Source of the DNA: Candidatus Methanoperedens sp. BLZ2
GTDB lineage: Archaea; Halobacteriota; Methanosarcinia; Methanosarcinales; Methanoperedenaceae
DNA length: 64,000 bases
Assembly (NCBI RefSeq): GCF_002487355.1
Contig: NZ_NTMG01000064.1
Span: 1 to 64,000, forward strand
Reading direction: 5' to 3'
The position numbers were made by a program, and so were the translations under genes. The notes under the pieces were generated by a model. The model saw nothing but the letters and a program-made list of their open reading frames with translations. It was not told the origin of the DNA and ran no database searches. Below, one piece after another: positions 25,540-33,759 of the stretch. The stretch's first letter is position 1, and every line of letters begins with the position of its first letter.

Positions 25540-26112
25540 ATGATCAAAACAGTTTGCGTCTTCAGTTCATCAAGTTCAGCGGTAAATTCTGTGTACCGTG
25601 ATACAACTATAGAATTGGGAAAAAGACTCGGTCAGGAAGGTTTTGGTTTGATCTTCGGCGGCGCAGATGTCGGATTGATGGGCGTTGTCGCGAGAACCGC
25701 GCAGAACCACGGAGCCAGGGTTACCGGCGTGATCCCTGAGTCATTAGTGGAAAAGGGCATAGTCTATCAAGAAGCTGATGAATTAATTGTATCAAATAAT
25801 TTACGTGACCGGAAGGAAATCATTGAATCGAAATCTGATGCTTTTATTGCGCTGCCCGGCGGTTTTGGGACACTCGAAGAAATTATCGAGATACTCACCC
25901 TAAAGCAGCTCCAGCTTCATAATAAACCGATTGTTTTTATCAATACGAATAGTTATTACGATAATTTGATAGCCCAATTTGAAACAGGGTATCAGGAGAA
26001 TTTTGCGAAAAAAGAGTATAAAGAACTGTATTATATCTCAAAATCTGCTGATGCTGCGATAGATTATATAAAACACTATGTACCGAAACAATTACCAGGC
26101 AAATGGTTTTGA
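25540..26112 (+). CDS. LOG family nucleotide phosphoribohydrolase-like protein
   Basis: A Rossmann-fold enzyme of 190 aa in the LOG/TIGR00730 family, whose known members cleave nucleoside 5'-monophosphates (cytokinin ribotides or AMP) to base and ribose 5-phosphate. VCVFSSSSSAVNSVYRD at the start, GLIFGGADVGLMGVVARTA (about 36), the catalytic/binding pair RDRKEII and LPGGFGTLEEIIEILT (about 107-122, the PGGxGTxxE signature). Stand-alone gene with a TATA-like element near 25410. Substrate in this organism is unknown. Confidence 0.9.
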   Translation: MIKTVCVFSSSSSAVNSVYRDTTIELGKRLGQEGFGLIFGGADVGLMGVVARTAQNHGARVTGVIPESLVEKGIVYQEADELIVSNNLRDRKEIIESKSDAFIALPGGFGTLEEIIEILTLKQLQLHNKPIVFINTNSYYDNLIAQFETGYQENFAKKEYKELYYISKSADAAIDYIKHYVPKQLPGKWF

Positions 26113-26160
26113 AAGTATGGTTGGTTATTATGGGAAACATATGTAAATAATAACAAACAC

Positions 26161-26334
26161 ATGTTAAGGTTCACAATCAACTCCATTCCGGAGCTTTCAA
26201 AGCTGCCCGGATTCCTCGGGAACGAGCAGCGCCTCTGCATACTAAAAGCAATAGCAGTGCAGGAGAAGTATGCAAGGGAAATCTCGGAGGAACTTGGCAT
26301 CTCAAGACCATACCATCATTCCAATATTATTTAA
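26161..26334 (+). pseudogene. Truncated winged-helix regulator
   Basis: A 57-aa frame beginning MLRFTINSIPELSKLPGF and containing RLCILKAIAVQEKYAREISE and ELGISRP, the first half of an ArsR/MarR-like winged helix. It stops after RPYHHSNII, before the recognition helix and wing. It is too short to bind DNA in the normal way and is best read as a 3'-truncated regulator gene. Confidence 0.5.
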
Positions 26335-26450
26335 GACCACCACAGCGTGTGATTTCAGCATTTAAGCAATCCATTATGAAATGGATTTCATGGTAATTGC
26401 AGGCAACTTATTTTGGTTCTTTCATCCTTTGACTTAATGAGGTGACATAT

Positions 26451-27332
26451 ATGAATGAAGAACAAAAAGATGAAGGAATTAGAGGAAAAAAGATGCTGAC
26501 AGGTAAAAGATTGGTATTTGCAATACTCGGCGCTGTACTTGCAGGAGCAGTTATTGCAGGGATATACTACTACGAAAATACGTACAAATTCCGGCAGTAC
26601 AATGTAGATGTTAACTCGGATATGGGAAAAGTTGCGACAAAAATAGCAATAGATACTATGATAGACGAGGGTTATAAACCAAACGAGCTTATTCCGCGTG
26701 TTATCAAGGCTCAGAATACCGGCTTTGATTATCAAGGTACACAGAGTCCTGTCTATGATATTGTGCGGCTGTGGGTGCTTCTATCAGAGCCCGACACTTA
26801 CGAGAATTATACATTATTCACTAACCATCCGATTAAAAACGGAGAAAAAAGCATTTTATTATATAATTTTGTAACCCCTGTCGAGGGTAGCAAAAAGATG
26901 CCTTGGAAACCAGGAACTGCGGAATGGCCTCCAAGGTATTACACAATAACCATACAGGATTCGATAATCGAGGCTTCATTGGACGGTGTGAAGAGGGCAC
27001 GAATTATAAATCCTGCAATTGTGGACATGAGCGCACATGAGAATAAGAAGCAAATAGACCTGATTAATGAGGCTGGATACAGATATGGTGGTACCAACAT
27101 CACTTATGATACGAATATTCTCGTGTTATATGCATATGGCGCATACAATCCATGGCCTCGGGAGTCTGTTGAGGTCGTCATAGATATTGTAGGCAACAAT
27201 GCAAAAATATCCGGGATCATAAAATATGAGGGGAGTTCTGAATCTAAAGACGAATATTATATCGATAGAAATGTGGAAGAGAGAAAATGGTACATAAAAC
27301 CTAAGACAGTGCCCATTAAACCCGAAAATTAA
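26451..27332 (+). CDS. Membrane-anchored exported protein, unknown function
   Basis: A 293-aa protein starting at ATG 26451, which has GGTGA six bases upstream; the earlier in-frame GTG overlaps this ribosome site. One transmembrane helix (about 19-39, RLVFAILGAVLAGAVIAGIY) is followed by an external domain of about 250 residues with many aromatic and N-x-S/T positions (DIVRLWVLLSEPDTYENYTL; SVEVVIDIVGNNAKISGII). No family recognised. It precedes, by 15 bp, the membrane winged-helix regulator at 27348, mirroring the pairing of regulator and exported protein near 18.8 kb. Confidence 0.6.
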   Translation: MNEEQKDEGIRGKKMLTGKRLVFAILGAVLAGAVIAGIYYYENTYKFRQYNVDVNSDMGKVATKIAIDTMIDEGYKPNELIPRVIKAQNTGFDYQGTQSPVYDIVRLWVLLSEPDTYENYTLFTNHPIKNGEKSILLYNFVTPVEGSKKMPWKPGTAEWPPRYYTITIQDSIIEASLDGVKRARIINPAIVDMSAHENKKQIDLINEAGYRYGGTNITYDTNILVLYAYGAYNPWPRESVEVVIDIVGNNAKISGIIKYEGSSESKDEYYIDRNVEERKWYIKPKTVPIKPEN

Positions 27333-27347
27333 CAGGACTGACCTTTC

Positions 27348-27860
27348 ATGGAGATTAAAAAACAAAACCAGAGGTTTGTGGCAGCAATTATCGTACTGGT
27401 TATAGCAAGCTTCGTCCTGACAAACAAGCTTCTCGGAAGCAGTCCTGAACTAAATCTTGTGATGAATGGAAGTACCGTAGTCATTGAGAGACCTGCGAAG
27501 CTCTTCACGTACTCAGACCTGCTGCTGAGTACGTTTAGCTCTTTTGTTTTGGGCACAACAATCATGTATCTGTTAGCAGGCAGATGGAGAGGGTATCCAG
27601 AACAGCTATCATTTGAATCAAAACCAGTAGAAGAAGATAAAAACGAAAAGTGGCGAATGGTTCTGGATGCTCTTAAAGAGGATGAACATAAAATCTACAG
27701 AGAAATCCTTGATGCAGGCGGAGAAATGCTCCAGAAAGACCTGGTGGCTCTCTCCGGTTTTAACGGACCGAAGGTGACCCGCACCCTGGATAACCTGGAA
27801 AAAAGGAATTTTATAGAGCGAAAGAGCTATGGCATGACAAACCTGGTAAGATTGAGATAA
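27348..27860 (+). CDS. Membrane-tethered winged-helix regulator (paralogue)
   Basis: A 170-aa protein paralogous to the one at 18286: two N-terminal transmembrane helices (about 9-27 and 52-72) enclosing an external loop (VMNGSTVVIERPAKLFTYSD), then a cytoplasmic winged helix (EDEHKIYREILDAGGEMLQK, LVALSGFNGPKVTRTLDNLE, FIERKSYGMTNLVRL). Probably senses an envelope condition and regulates surface genes nearby. It may be translationally linked with the exported protein before it. A copy of the recurrent promoter motif lies 70-100 bp downstream of its stop. Confidence 0.75.
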   Translation: MEIKKQNQRFVAAIIVLVIASFVLTNKLLGSSPELNLVMNGSTVVIERPAKLFTYSDLLLSTFSSFVLGTTIMYLLAGRWRGYPEQLSFESKPVEEDKNEKWRMVLDALKEDEHKIYREILDAGGEMLQKDLVALSGFNGPKVTRTLDNLEKRNFIERKSYGMTNLVRLR

Positions 27861-27928
27861 AAACAATACTACAGGAAAAGGTCCGATTAAACAGTAGTTG
27901 AATAGCAGCTTCCACTATTTCATGTTAA

Positions 27929-27964
27929 GATTTGTAGTGGATTGTCACAGAAAATATATAAGGT
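27929..27964 (+). promoter_or_regulatory. Recurrent promoter motif, copy 3
   Basis: Almost identical over 36 bp to copy 1 at 16861-16896, including GGATTGTCACAG (27939-27950) and the AAAATATATAA TATA/BRE element. It is oriented toward the small-gene run starting at 28030, about 70 bp downstream of the TATA part. Confidence 0.65.
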
Positions 27965-28029
27965 ATGCTACCGTGAAAATAATAAAACGGTTCAGAAAAA
28001 ATAAATTAAACCCATAAAAAGAGATACAA

Positions 28030-28206
28030 ATGGTTGAAGTAACTGGAAAGCTTGCACTGCCCCTGGTGGTACTGGGTTTTTATCCAATGGTAAAGATCCT
28101 CGGAGAAATGATAGGCGGCCCTGATATCCCAATATTTTTATTGTTCTTATGGAGTCTTTCATTGTCCGCTTCGATGCTAATATTCTATAAAGAATTTAAA
28201 AAATGA
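28030..28206 (+). CDS. Small two-helix membrane protein
   Basis: A 58-aa protein with two hydrophobic stretches: LALPLVVLGFYPMVKIL and IFLLFLWSLSLSASMLIFY. It has its own ATG, lies directly behind promoter copy 3, and its stop overlaps the ATG of the next short frame (ATGA). No family recognised. Confidence 0.5.
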   Translation: MVEVTGKLALPLVVLGFYPMVKILGEMIGGPDIPIFLLFLWSLSLSASMLIFYKEFKK

Positions 28207-28274
28207 AATTTGACAAATATCCTATGGAAGACAAAACAGCAGGAATATTATTTTGGGTGCTACTATTGAATTGA
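28203..28274 (+). pseudogene. Truncated copy of the 29952 membrane-protein gene
   Basis: A 23-codon frame whose second half, TAGILFWVLLLN, matches NAAGILFWVLLLTS near the start of the protein at 29952, both in peptide and in DNA. It stops at the point where the paralogue continues. The following gene also starts with bases shared with the gene that follows the paralogue (GATGAAAAATGATAGGT at 28289 and 30201), so the two junctions are duplicated. Confidence 0.5.
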
Positions 28275-28296
28275 AAATCACAAGGAGCGATGAAAA

Positions 28297-29100
28297 ATGA
28301 TAGGTGCAAGTGAGGTCATCCTGTTTCTCTTTATCCCGGTGCTTGTTTTATTGATCGTTTTATGGCTCTGGATGCTGATAGATTGCCTGAAGAGGCGGGA
28401 TGATATGTTCAAATTCGGTGGAAATAATGCCCGGCTCATCTGGATCCTGGTTATAATTCTTACAGGGGTTATCGGGGCAGTGATCTATTATTTCCTTATT
28501 AAAAAAACGGATTCACATGAGGATAGGATTATTGGTATTGCTCTACTTGCTTCCCTGGCTATCATTGTAATTTTAATAGCCAGTGGTCTCATGGTAAATA
28601 CAAGAAGTACTGTTTCTATCGAGCCATATCCTCCAGGTAAATTACCACAATCCATTGAAATTCCAACAATATCACTTACTCCCAAAGTAACACCAGTATT
28701 GCCTCCGATTAATCAAACATTGCCATCGAATGCGACCACAATTCCGGCTACCATGGCAATTCAACCCGATACCGGTACTATCGGAACAAAAGTTGTTCTC
28801 ACTGGTACAGGTTTCACTGCCAGAGACAATAACGTCGCCTTTAGATTGGAACCTGAGGACAGCCCCGGGACATTTAAAGTCGGTTACATTAACAACCTTG
28901 TATCCCGTGACGGCAAAACTATTGAATTCGTAATACCAGAAGTGTTAAGTGCATGCGCATTTCCTCTGCCTGAAACAAATCCAGTTACAGCATGTCCTGC
29001 AATAGGTATCCTCTTTAAATCCGGTACTCAAACATATCCTGTCTATGTTGTCAATCAAAATGGCACAAGCAACCGCGTTAATTTTACTTTGTCGCGGTAA
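28297..29100 (+). CDS. Membrane protein with PLDc_N-like helices and an IPT/TIG domain
   Basis: A 267-aa protein. The N-terminal ~65 residues have two helices around LWMLIDCLKRRDDMF and LIWILVIILTGVIGAVIYYF, the layout of the phospholipase-D-nuclease N-terminal (PLDc_N) membrane domain. A third helix (about 80-98) and a Pro/Thr-rich linker lead to an external IPT/TIG domain (about 150-267) almost the same as that in the protein at 24030. Function unknown; the domain exchange shows that this locus recombines. Confidence 0.7.
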   Translation: MIGASEVILFLFIPVLVLLIVLWLWMLIDCLKRRDDMFKFGGNNARLIWILVIILTGVIGAVIYYFLIKKTDSHEDRIIGIALLASLAIIVILIASGLMVNTRSTVSIEPYPPGKLPQSIEIPTISLTPKVTPVLPPINQTLPSNATTIPATMAIQPDTGTIGTKVVLTGTGFTARDNNVAFRLEPEDSPGTFKVGYINNLVSRDGKTIEFVIPEVLSACAFPLPETNPVTACPAIGILFKSGTQTYPVYVVNQNGTSNRVNFTLSR

Positions 29101-29120
29101 TCAGAGGAGATGATATAAGC

Positions 29121-29933
29121 TTGAAAGACCCTGGAAATAGAAAGTTAGCGACAATTATTTTTATTCTATCATTCCTTTGGATGCTGTCTCCGGTTTACCT
29201 TCCGGATGACTATTCGGGATACATTGGAGAAGAAAAAGAAATGATAGAAACGGCGGTGGATGACGCCGATGTTGAGTTAGGTCCTATCCAGAGATTTAGT
29301 GTTAAAAGCCTTATAAGATACGATTCCGAATGGGAAATAAAAATCATTCACTACACAATTTTTAACATACCAGTTAGAGAATCTAACATAACTGTACGAT
29401 CAGATGATGGTTTTCATGCCACAGATGGCAGCTTCACAGATATCATACCCTTTGCATCATGGATTATTTTGATATCTGCTCTTGCTACGTGTTTTATTGT
29501 ATTTGTTTTTCCTGTTCTGTCTATTGGTTACTTAATCAATAAAAAATGGCGGTTTGTACATCTATTGAGAAATCCTAAAGTTTACGGTTTACCTGGGTAT
29601 ATACTGGTAGCAGCGCCCTCTCTTTTATTCTATTTTGAAATGATAGCCGGAATTCGCTATTATCCTGCAACTCATATTGCGGAAACAACATGGCAGGGCG
29701 CTTATCAGCCTTTTTACCTGTATCTTATTCTTGGAGCAACAGTTGCTGCTATAGGCTGTTATCGAAGCGCACTTATGGCATGGCTCGGCAGCATTCTTGT
29801 CCTGGCTCTTTCAATATCGTTAATATTCAGTGCAGGTTTCCTACCTTTTATAGGCGCCATCGTTCTTTTAGCAGGTGCTGCCTTAAGGACCTTTAACAAA
29901 ACCAAAGTAAGTGAACCTGAGGAGAACAAATGA
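29121..29933 (+). CDS. Multi-helix membrane protein of unknown function
   Basis: A 270-aa protein. The start is the TTG at 29121 behind GAGGAGAT; the first in-frame ATG would remove the leading helix. About six hydrophobic helices are seen, with an external loop of roughly 80 residues between the first (about 9-25) and second (about 114-138). Residues about 150-180 (NPKVYGLPGYILVAAPSLLF) are the part copied in the short gene at 25003. No family recognised. It is followed closely by two more small membrane-protein genes. Confidence 0.6.
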   Translation: MKDPGNRKLATIIFILSFLWMLSPVYLPDDYSGYIGEEKEMIETAVDDADVELGPIQRFSVKSLIRYDSEWEIKIIHYTIFNIPVRESNITVRSDDGFHATDGSFTDIIPFASWIILISALATCFIVFVFPVLSIGYLINKKWRFVHLLRNPKVYGLPGYILVAAPSLLFYFEMIAGIRYYPATHIAETTWQGAYQPFYLYLILGATVAAIGCYRSALMAWLGSILVLALSISLIFSAGFLPFIGAIVLLAGAALRTFNKTKVSEPEENK

Positions 29934-29951
29934 ATTTTGAAGGTAATAGTA

Positions 29952-30212
29952 ATGTCAAATAATAGGATTGGCAATGCGGCAGGAATATTATTTTGGGTTC
30001 TGTTATTAACTTCTGCATTATATATATACATTAAGGGAATTAGAAATTATGCTGATGTACCCATATATTTGGCTGCTCTAAGAATCATTGAGTTTTTTGG
30101 ATTAATTATGGGAATCATGGTTCTTATTCTATTTTTCATTGTTCTCATAGCCATTATATTAACATTGTTCAGGCCACATAGAATTAAACCAAATGGGAGA
30201 GATGAAAAATGA
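29952..30212 (+). CDS. Small membrane protein
   Basis: An 86-aa protein with two or three hydrophobic helices (AAGILFWVLLLTSALYIYI; FFGLIMGIMVLILFFIVLIA). The ATG at 29952 is preceded by AAGGT at the right spacing, better than the TTG at 29937. Its stop overlaps the next ATG (ATGA). A truncated copy of its start lies at 28203. Confidence 0.55.
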   Translation: MSNNRIGNAAGILFWVLLLTSALYIYIKGIRNYADVPIYLAALRIIEFFGLIMGIMVLILFFIVLIAIILTLFRPHRIKPNGRDEK

Positions 30213-30619
30213 TAGGTACAAGTGAGATGTTGCATAGACAAATAGAGAAGTTTTTATTTCTTCTCATACCATTCCTGTTAATTGTGTGGATTGTTATAGA
30301 AAGAGTAAACTTAAGGAAAATGGCTCATTCTCACGATAAAGGGAAATGGGCAATTCCTTTAGGAGTAATTACTTTTATAGCGGTGTTGAATAGCATTATT
30401 TTTTCGTTCCTGTCAATGGTTGTTCTGGATTCTATCGAAATGGATCGGGTTTTCGGAGACTCTGGTATGCTCGCCATGATGGTCATAGTGCCGCTTATTC
30501 CCTCAGGGCTGATTTCATTTGCAATTCTCCAAAATCGTCAATGGGTGTCTTATACCCTCGTGTTAACTTTAATAGCAGGGCTTTATCTTGTTTTCTCATG
30601 CTTCTATTGTATAGGATAA
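30209..30619 (+). CDS. Four-helix membrane protein
   Basis: A 136-aa protein with about four hydrophobic helices (FLFLLIPFLLIVWIVI; IPLGVITFIAVLNSIIFSFL; MLAMMVIVPLIPSGLISFAI; YTLVLTLIAGLYLVFSCFY). It is translationally coupled to the gene before it and its stop abuts the next gene. Its first bases are shared with the gene at 28297, although the proteins diverge after MIGxSE. No function recognised. Confidence 0.55.
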   Translation: MIGTSEMLHRQIEKFLFLLIPFLLIVWIVIERVNLRKMAHSHDKGKWAIPLGVITFIAVLNSIIFSFLSMVVLDSIEMDRVFGDSGMLAMMVIVPLIPSGLISFAILQNRQWVSYTLVLTLIAGLYLVFSCFYCIG

Positions 30620-30628
30620 GTGATAAAA

Positions 30629-31846
30629 ATGAACAATAATCGGAAAAATGCATTATGGCTGGCAGGTCTATCTTTCGCAGCATCGCTATTGGTTTCGGCA
30701 TACATCACGACCTTCCAGTACTCTCCAGTAGTTGTCATTTACCCCTTCATTTCCCTCCTTGGAATAATCGGAATACTTTTGAGGAAAAAAGAAGTTTTGA
30801 TTATCTCTGCGCTCATATCCCTTGCCCTCATGATCCTTGGCATAATGACTGTCGGCGGGCTATTTTTTATTTCTTCCTTACCACTTTTAATCTCAACTTT
30901 CGTGTATCCGGGTGGTTTCGAAAAGGTGGATGTAGATAAAACATCAAAAAGAACTGCAAGAATAATAATGATCGCATCTTTATTTGCTGCCGTTGCAGCA
31001 GGCATTGTGGAATTATCGTGGCTCTATGTAAAGTTTTCATCCGGAAAATGGATACTTTCTGATATTGAATTCGTATTCCTTATTTTACTTCTGTCAGTCT
31101 TACCCGTACTGGGATTGATAGGAATAAGCAGGGGAAACCGGGACTTTTTGAACACATCGGCTGCAATATCCATAGTATTAGCAGTATTTATGGGAATATT
31201 TCTGAGAAGACCCATGTTCCTGGTCTCTACATTGTTATTGATGATCTCTGCATTTGTATATGGAAGCGGAATCAAGAGGCAAATAAAAAAAGAAATCGAA
31301 ACAGAAATAGAAATAGTTGATCCGGGGTTTAAGAAAACTGCACTGGTTTTGGCAGGTGCATCCATGCTGGTTGCCGTAATCATAACATTGTATTCAGAAA
31401 TCGTATTAATTGCTGATGGTTGCTATACTTACCACACATCATCGACCAGCGGCGGTACGATATGCAGTGATTTTCGCCCTGACTATGTGATTCCTGTACT
31501 CCTTTCCTTTATTGGGATCGTCGGGATTCTCAGGGAAAATAAACTCATGCTTTATTCATCGGCAGCAGTATCTTTTGTGCGAATGGTTGTGTATTTATCG
31601 CAAATTGCGGTTTTATTCTTGCCATCATTCCTGATGCTGATAATCTCGGCATTCGTTTACCAAAAGGGGATAAGGAAAGCAGAAGGTATGGAAGAAGCTT
31701 CACAAAATAACAAGCAATATTATGTTTTATTGCTACTATTCGTCTTCGTGATTCTCTGGATTATCGGAGTGTATATTTTCGTGCAGCCAAGCAGTATTAC
31801 GGGAGAAAGTGGATATGGACAAGCACCGGCTAAACAAATTCCTTAA
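30629..31846 (+). CDS. Polytopic membrane protein with internal repeats
   Basis: A 405-aa hydrophobic protein with roughly 11-12 helices. The same unit is seen three times: a helix pair, then P-x-x-S/L-x-GIIGILxxxKxx (LLGIIGILLRKKEVLIISAL; LGLIGISRGNRDFLNTSAAI; IGIVGILRENKLMLYSSAAV), then a helix ending ISxFVYxxG. The third unit carries an external disulfide-capable loop (DGCYTYHTSSTSGGTICSDF). The next gene is a close tandem paralogue and overlaps by 32 nt. Function unknown; it is not a recognisable transporter. Confidence 0.65.
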   Translation: MNNNRKNALWLAGLSFAASLLVSAYITTFQYSPVVVIYPFISLLGIIGILLRKKEVLIISALISLALMILGIMTVGGLFFISSLPLLISTFVYPGGFEKVDVDKTSKRTARIIMIASLFAAVAAGIVELSWLYVKFSSGKWILSDIEFVFLILLLSVLPVLGLIGISRGNRDFLNTSAAISIVLAVFMGIFLRRPMFLVSTLLLMISAFVYGSGIKRQIKKEIETEIEIVDPGFKKTALVLAGASMLVAVIITLYSEIVLIADGCYTYHTSSTSGGTICSDFRPDYVIPVLLSFIGIVGILRENKLMLYSSAAVSFVRMVVYLSQIAVLFLPSFLMLIISAFVYQKGIRKAEGMEEASQNNKQYYVLLLLFVFVILWIIGVYIFVQPSSITGESGYGQAPAKQIP

Positions 31847-33005
31847 TACAGCGATATTACTGGCGAGCCTGTCTTTCATAGCATCGTTATTTGCAGCTTT
31901 ATTTATTGCAGAGCGCATCATGGCGCCTGCATTCGCAGTCCTTGTATTCATTCCTCTTCTGGGATTGATAGGGATACTTAAGAAAAACAAAGAGATTTTG
32001 ATTGCATCTGCCCTCATATCACTCTGTCTGGCTATATTAACCATAGTGTCAGTTGGTATGCTATTTTTACCCTCTTCAATAATCCTGGTTATCTCTGTTA
32101 TGGTCTGTTTAAGAGAGGCAAAAAAGGAAGAGCTGGCTGAAAAAGCAAAGAGAACCGCACAACTGGCGGCTTTTGCATCTTTAATTGCCGCCATAGGTAT
32201 AGCAGTATCCGAATCGTCAGGGCAAAAATCGCTTTCTGCACCTCTCCTGGTAGCTGAATTGTTATTCTTCTATTTGCCTCTTATTCTTCCTCCGATAATG
32301 GGGCTGGCTGGAATAAAACTAGGAAATAAAAATTATTTGAGCTTATCTGCTGCTTTTTCCATGGTCGTTGCCATCTCTTTGATGTTGCTTTCTCGGAATC
32401 CCCTGTACCTGGCATCACCTCTGCTACTGATTTTCTCTGCTTTTGCATACCAGGGTGGAATAATCAGAGCTACCAAAAAAGAAATCATAGATTCAAAGAT
32501 AAAAAAAATTGCGTTTGTCCTGGCCGGTATTTCGATATTTGTCGCAATAATCACTACGTTGTACATTGAACGTGTATTGATCGTTGACGGCTGTTATAGT
32601 TTTCAGACATCAACCGATAGCGTCCGAATATGTGAAGATTTCCGCCCCGGTTATGTGCTTCCGGTTATTCTTTCTGTTATCGGGGCCGCGGGAATCCTCA
32701 GGAATAACAAAATCATGATAAATACTTCGGCTGCATTATCTTTTGTAAGGCTGGTTACATCTTTATCAGCAATAGATACTTTATTCGTGCCCTCATTTGC
32801 AGCGCTTATAATTTCAGCGTTTGTATATCAAAAAGGAACAAGGAAAGGGGATACACTTATTGAAACATGGGAAAACAGCAGGCAATATTATCTTTTATTA
32901 CTCCTATTTGCTGTTCTCATTATCTGGATATTTTCAGTTTATATATTCATACACCCAAACACCAGCGGAGGATCAGGTGGTTATTTCCCGCCAGACCACC
33001 CATGA
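31815..33005 (+). CDS. Polytopic membrane protein, tandem paralogue
   Basis: A 396-aa protein built like its upstream neighbour: three units with LLGLIGILKKNKEILIASAL, MGLAGIKLGNKNYLSLSAAF and IGAAGILRNNKIMINTSAAL, each followed by ISxFxYxxG-like ends. The same external loop occurs in the last unit (DGCYSFQTSTDSVRICEDF). The cysteine pair is conserved, which argues that both copies are functional. A gene duplication with overlap of the two reading frames explains the arrangement. Confidence 0.65.
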   Translation: MDKHRLNKFLNTAILLASLSFIASLFAALFIAERIMAPAFAVLVFIPLLGLIGILKKNKEILIASALISLCLAILTIVSVGMLFLPSSIILVISVMVCLREAKKEELAEKAKRTAQLAAFASLIAAIGIAVSESSGQKSLSAPLLVAELLFFYLPLILPPIMGLAGIKLGNKNYLSLSAAFSMVVAISLMLLSRNPLYLASPLLLIFSAFAYQGGIIRATKKEIIDSKIKKIAFVLAGISIFVAIITTLYIERVLIVDGCYSFQTSTDSVRICEDFRPGYVLPVILSVIGAAGILRNNKIMINTSAALSFVRLVTSLSAIDTLFVPSFAALIISAFVYQKGTRKGDTLIETWENSRQYYLLLLLFAVLIIWIFSVYIFIHPNTSGGSGGYFPPDHP

Positions 33006-33042
33006 TTACCGATTTTTGCAAAAATATATACTAAGATACTGA

Positions 33043-33609
33043 TTATTGCACATTTACATTTACCAGGAAACCATAGGTTACGCTTCCCTTTTCTTTCCAT
33101 CTTGGGTAGACCTCAATTACATAAAGCCCCGGCAGAAGCGACAAATTTATATCCGACTCACGCTCTGGAGTCAGGTTAGAGTAATTTCCTTCCTTTATAT
33201 GCCATGCCCGATCATTTGCAAATGATCGGATTATTTCATCTTCATCTGTAACCTGAATGACTTTGAGTTGTAACTCCTGGGGAGGCTCATTAAGGGGAAG
33301 GCTAAGGTGCGCCGCAAATGGAGAACTGGAACGCAGAGGCTCAACTGGAGTATGGATTCCTTCATAATCAGCACAAACAGATGTTGAACTCATTGTTATT
33401 CCTAAGACTTTATCTGCCTCATCCCAGCAATATGAGCCGATTCCTGAAATCTGTTCATTCCCATCTACTTTAAGGAGCGCAGGTGGCGGCTTTAGTATTT
33501 CCATTTGTCGCGGTTGCATTGAACTGAAATTTATGATCACCAGGATTAAAATCGCTAATAGAACCGATAGTATAACTCCTATAATTGCAAATTTGATTTT
33601 ACTATTCAT
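33043..33609 (-). CDS. Membrane-anchored protein, single-domain paralogue
   Basis: A 188-aa protein on the opposite strand to its neighbours. ATG 33609 follows GGAGAG. After an N-terminal anchor helix (about 5-27) comes one domain (PPPALLKVDGNEQISGIGSY, SPFAAHLSLPLNEPPQELQL, LLPGLYVIEVYPRWKEKGSV) homologous to domain A of the protein at 24030, here without the IPT/TIG part. Three cysteines are in similar places (YCW and CADY). Function unknown. Confidence 0.65.
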   Translation of the reverse strand: MNSKIKFAIIGVILSVLLAILILVIINFSSMQPRQMEILKPPPALLKVDGNEQISGIGSYCWDEADKVLGITMSSTSVCADYEGIHTPVEPLRSSSPFAAHLSLPLNEPPQELQLKVIQVTDEDEIIRSFANDRAWHIKEGNYSNLTPERESDINLSLLPGLYVIEVYPRWKEKGSVTYGFLVNVNVQ

Positions 33610-33736
33610 TTTTTCTCTCTCCAATCTATTAGATATATTTCAATCATCCACGTATCAAACCCATAAAAGATTTTCTTAAACTACGAATGGATTTGTAATT
33701 ATATTTTTTCCAGGTTATGTGTCATAATCTTTATAT

Positions 33737-33758
33737 TGTCAATACTCATATATTGACA
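33737..33758. promoter_or_regulatory. Operator-like palindrome abutting a regulator's start codon
   Basis: TGTCAATA and TATTGACA are perfect inverted arms around six bases, ending one base before the ATG at 33760; a TTTATATT TATA-like element is at about 33730. A second pair of arms, ATGTGTCA (33716-33723) and TGACACAT (33754-33761), brackets it. This is the geometry of an autoregulatory operator for the HTH protein encoded immediately downstream. Confidence 0.6.
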
Positions 33759-33759
33759 C

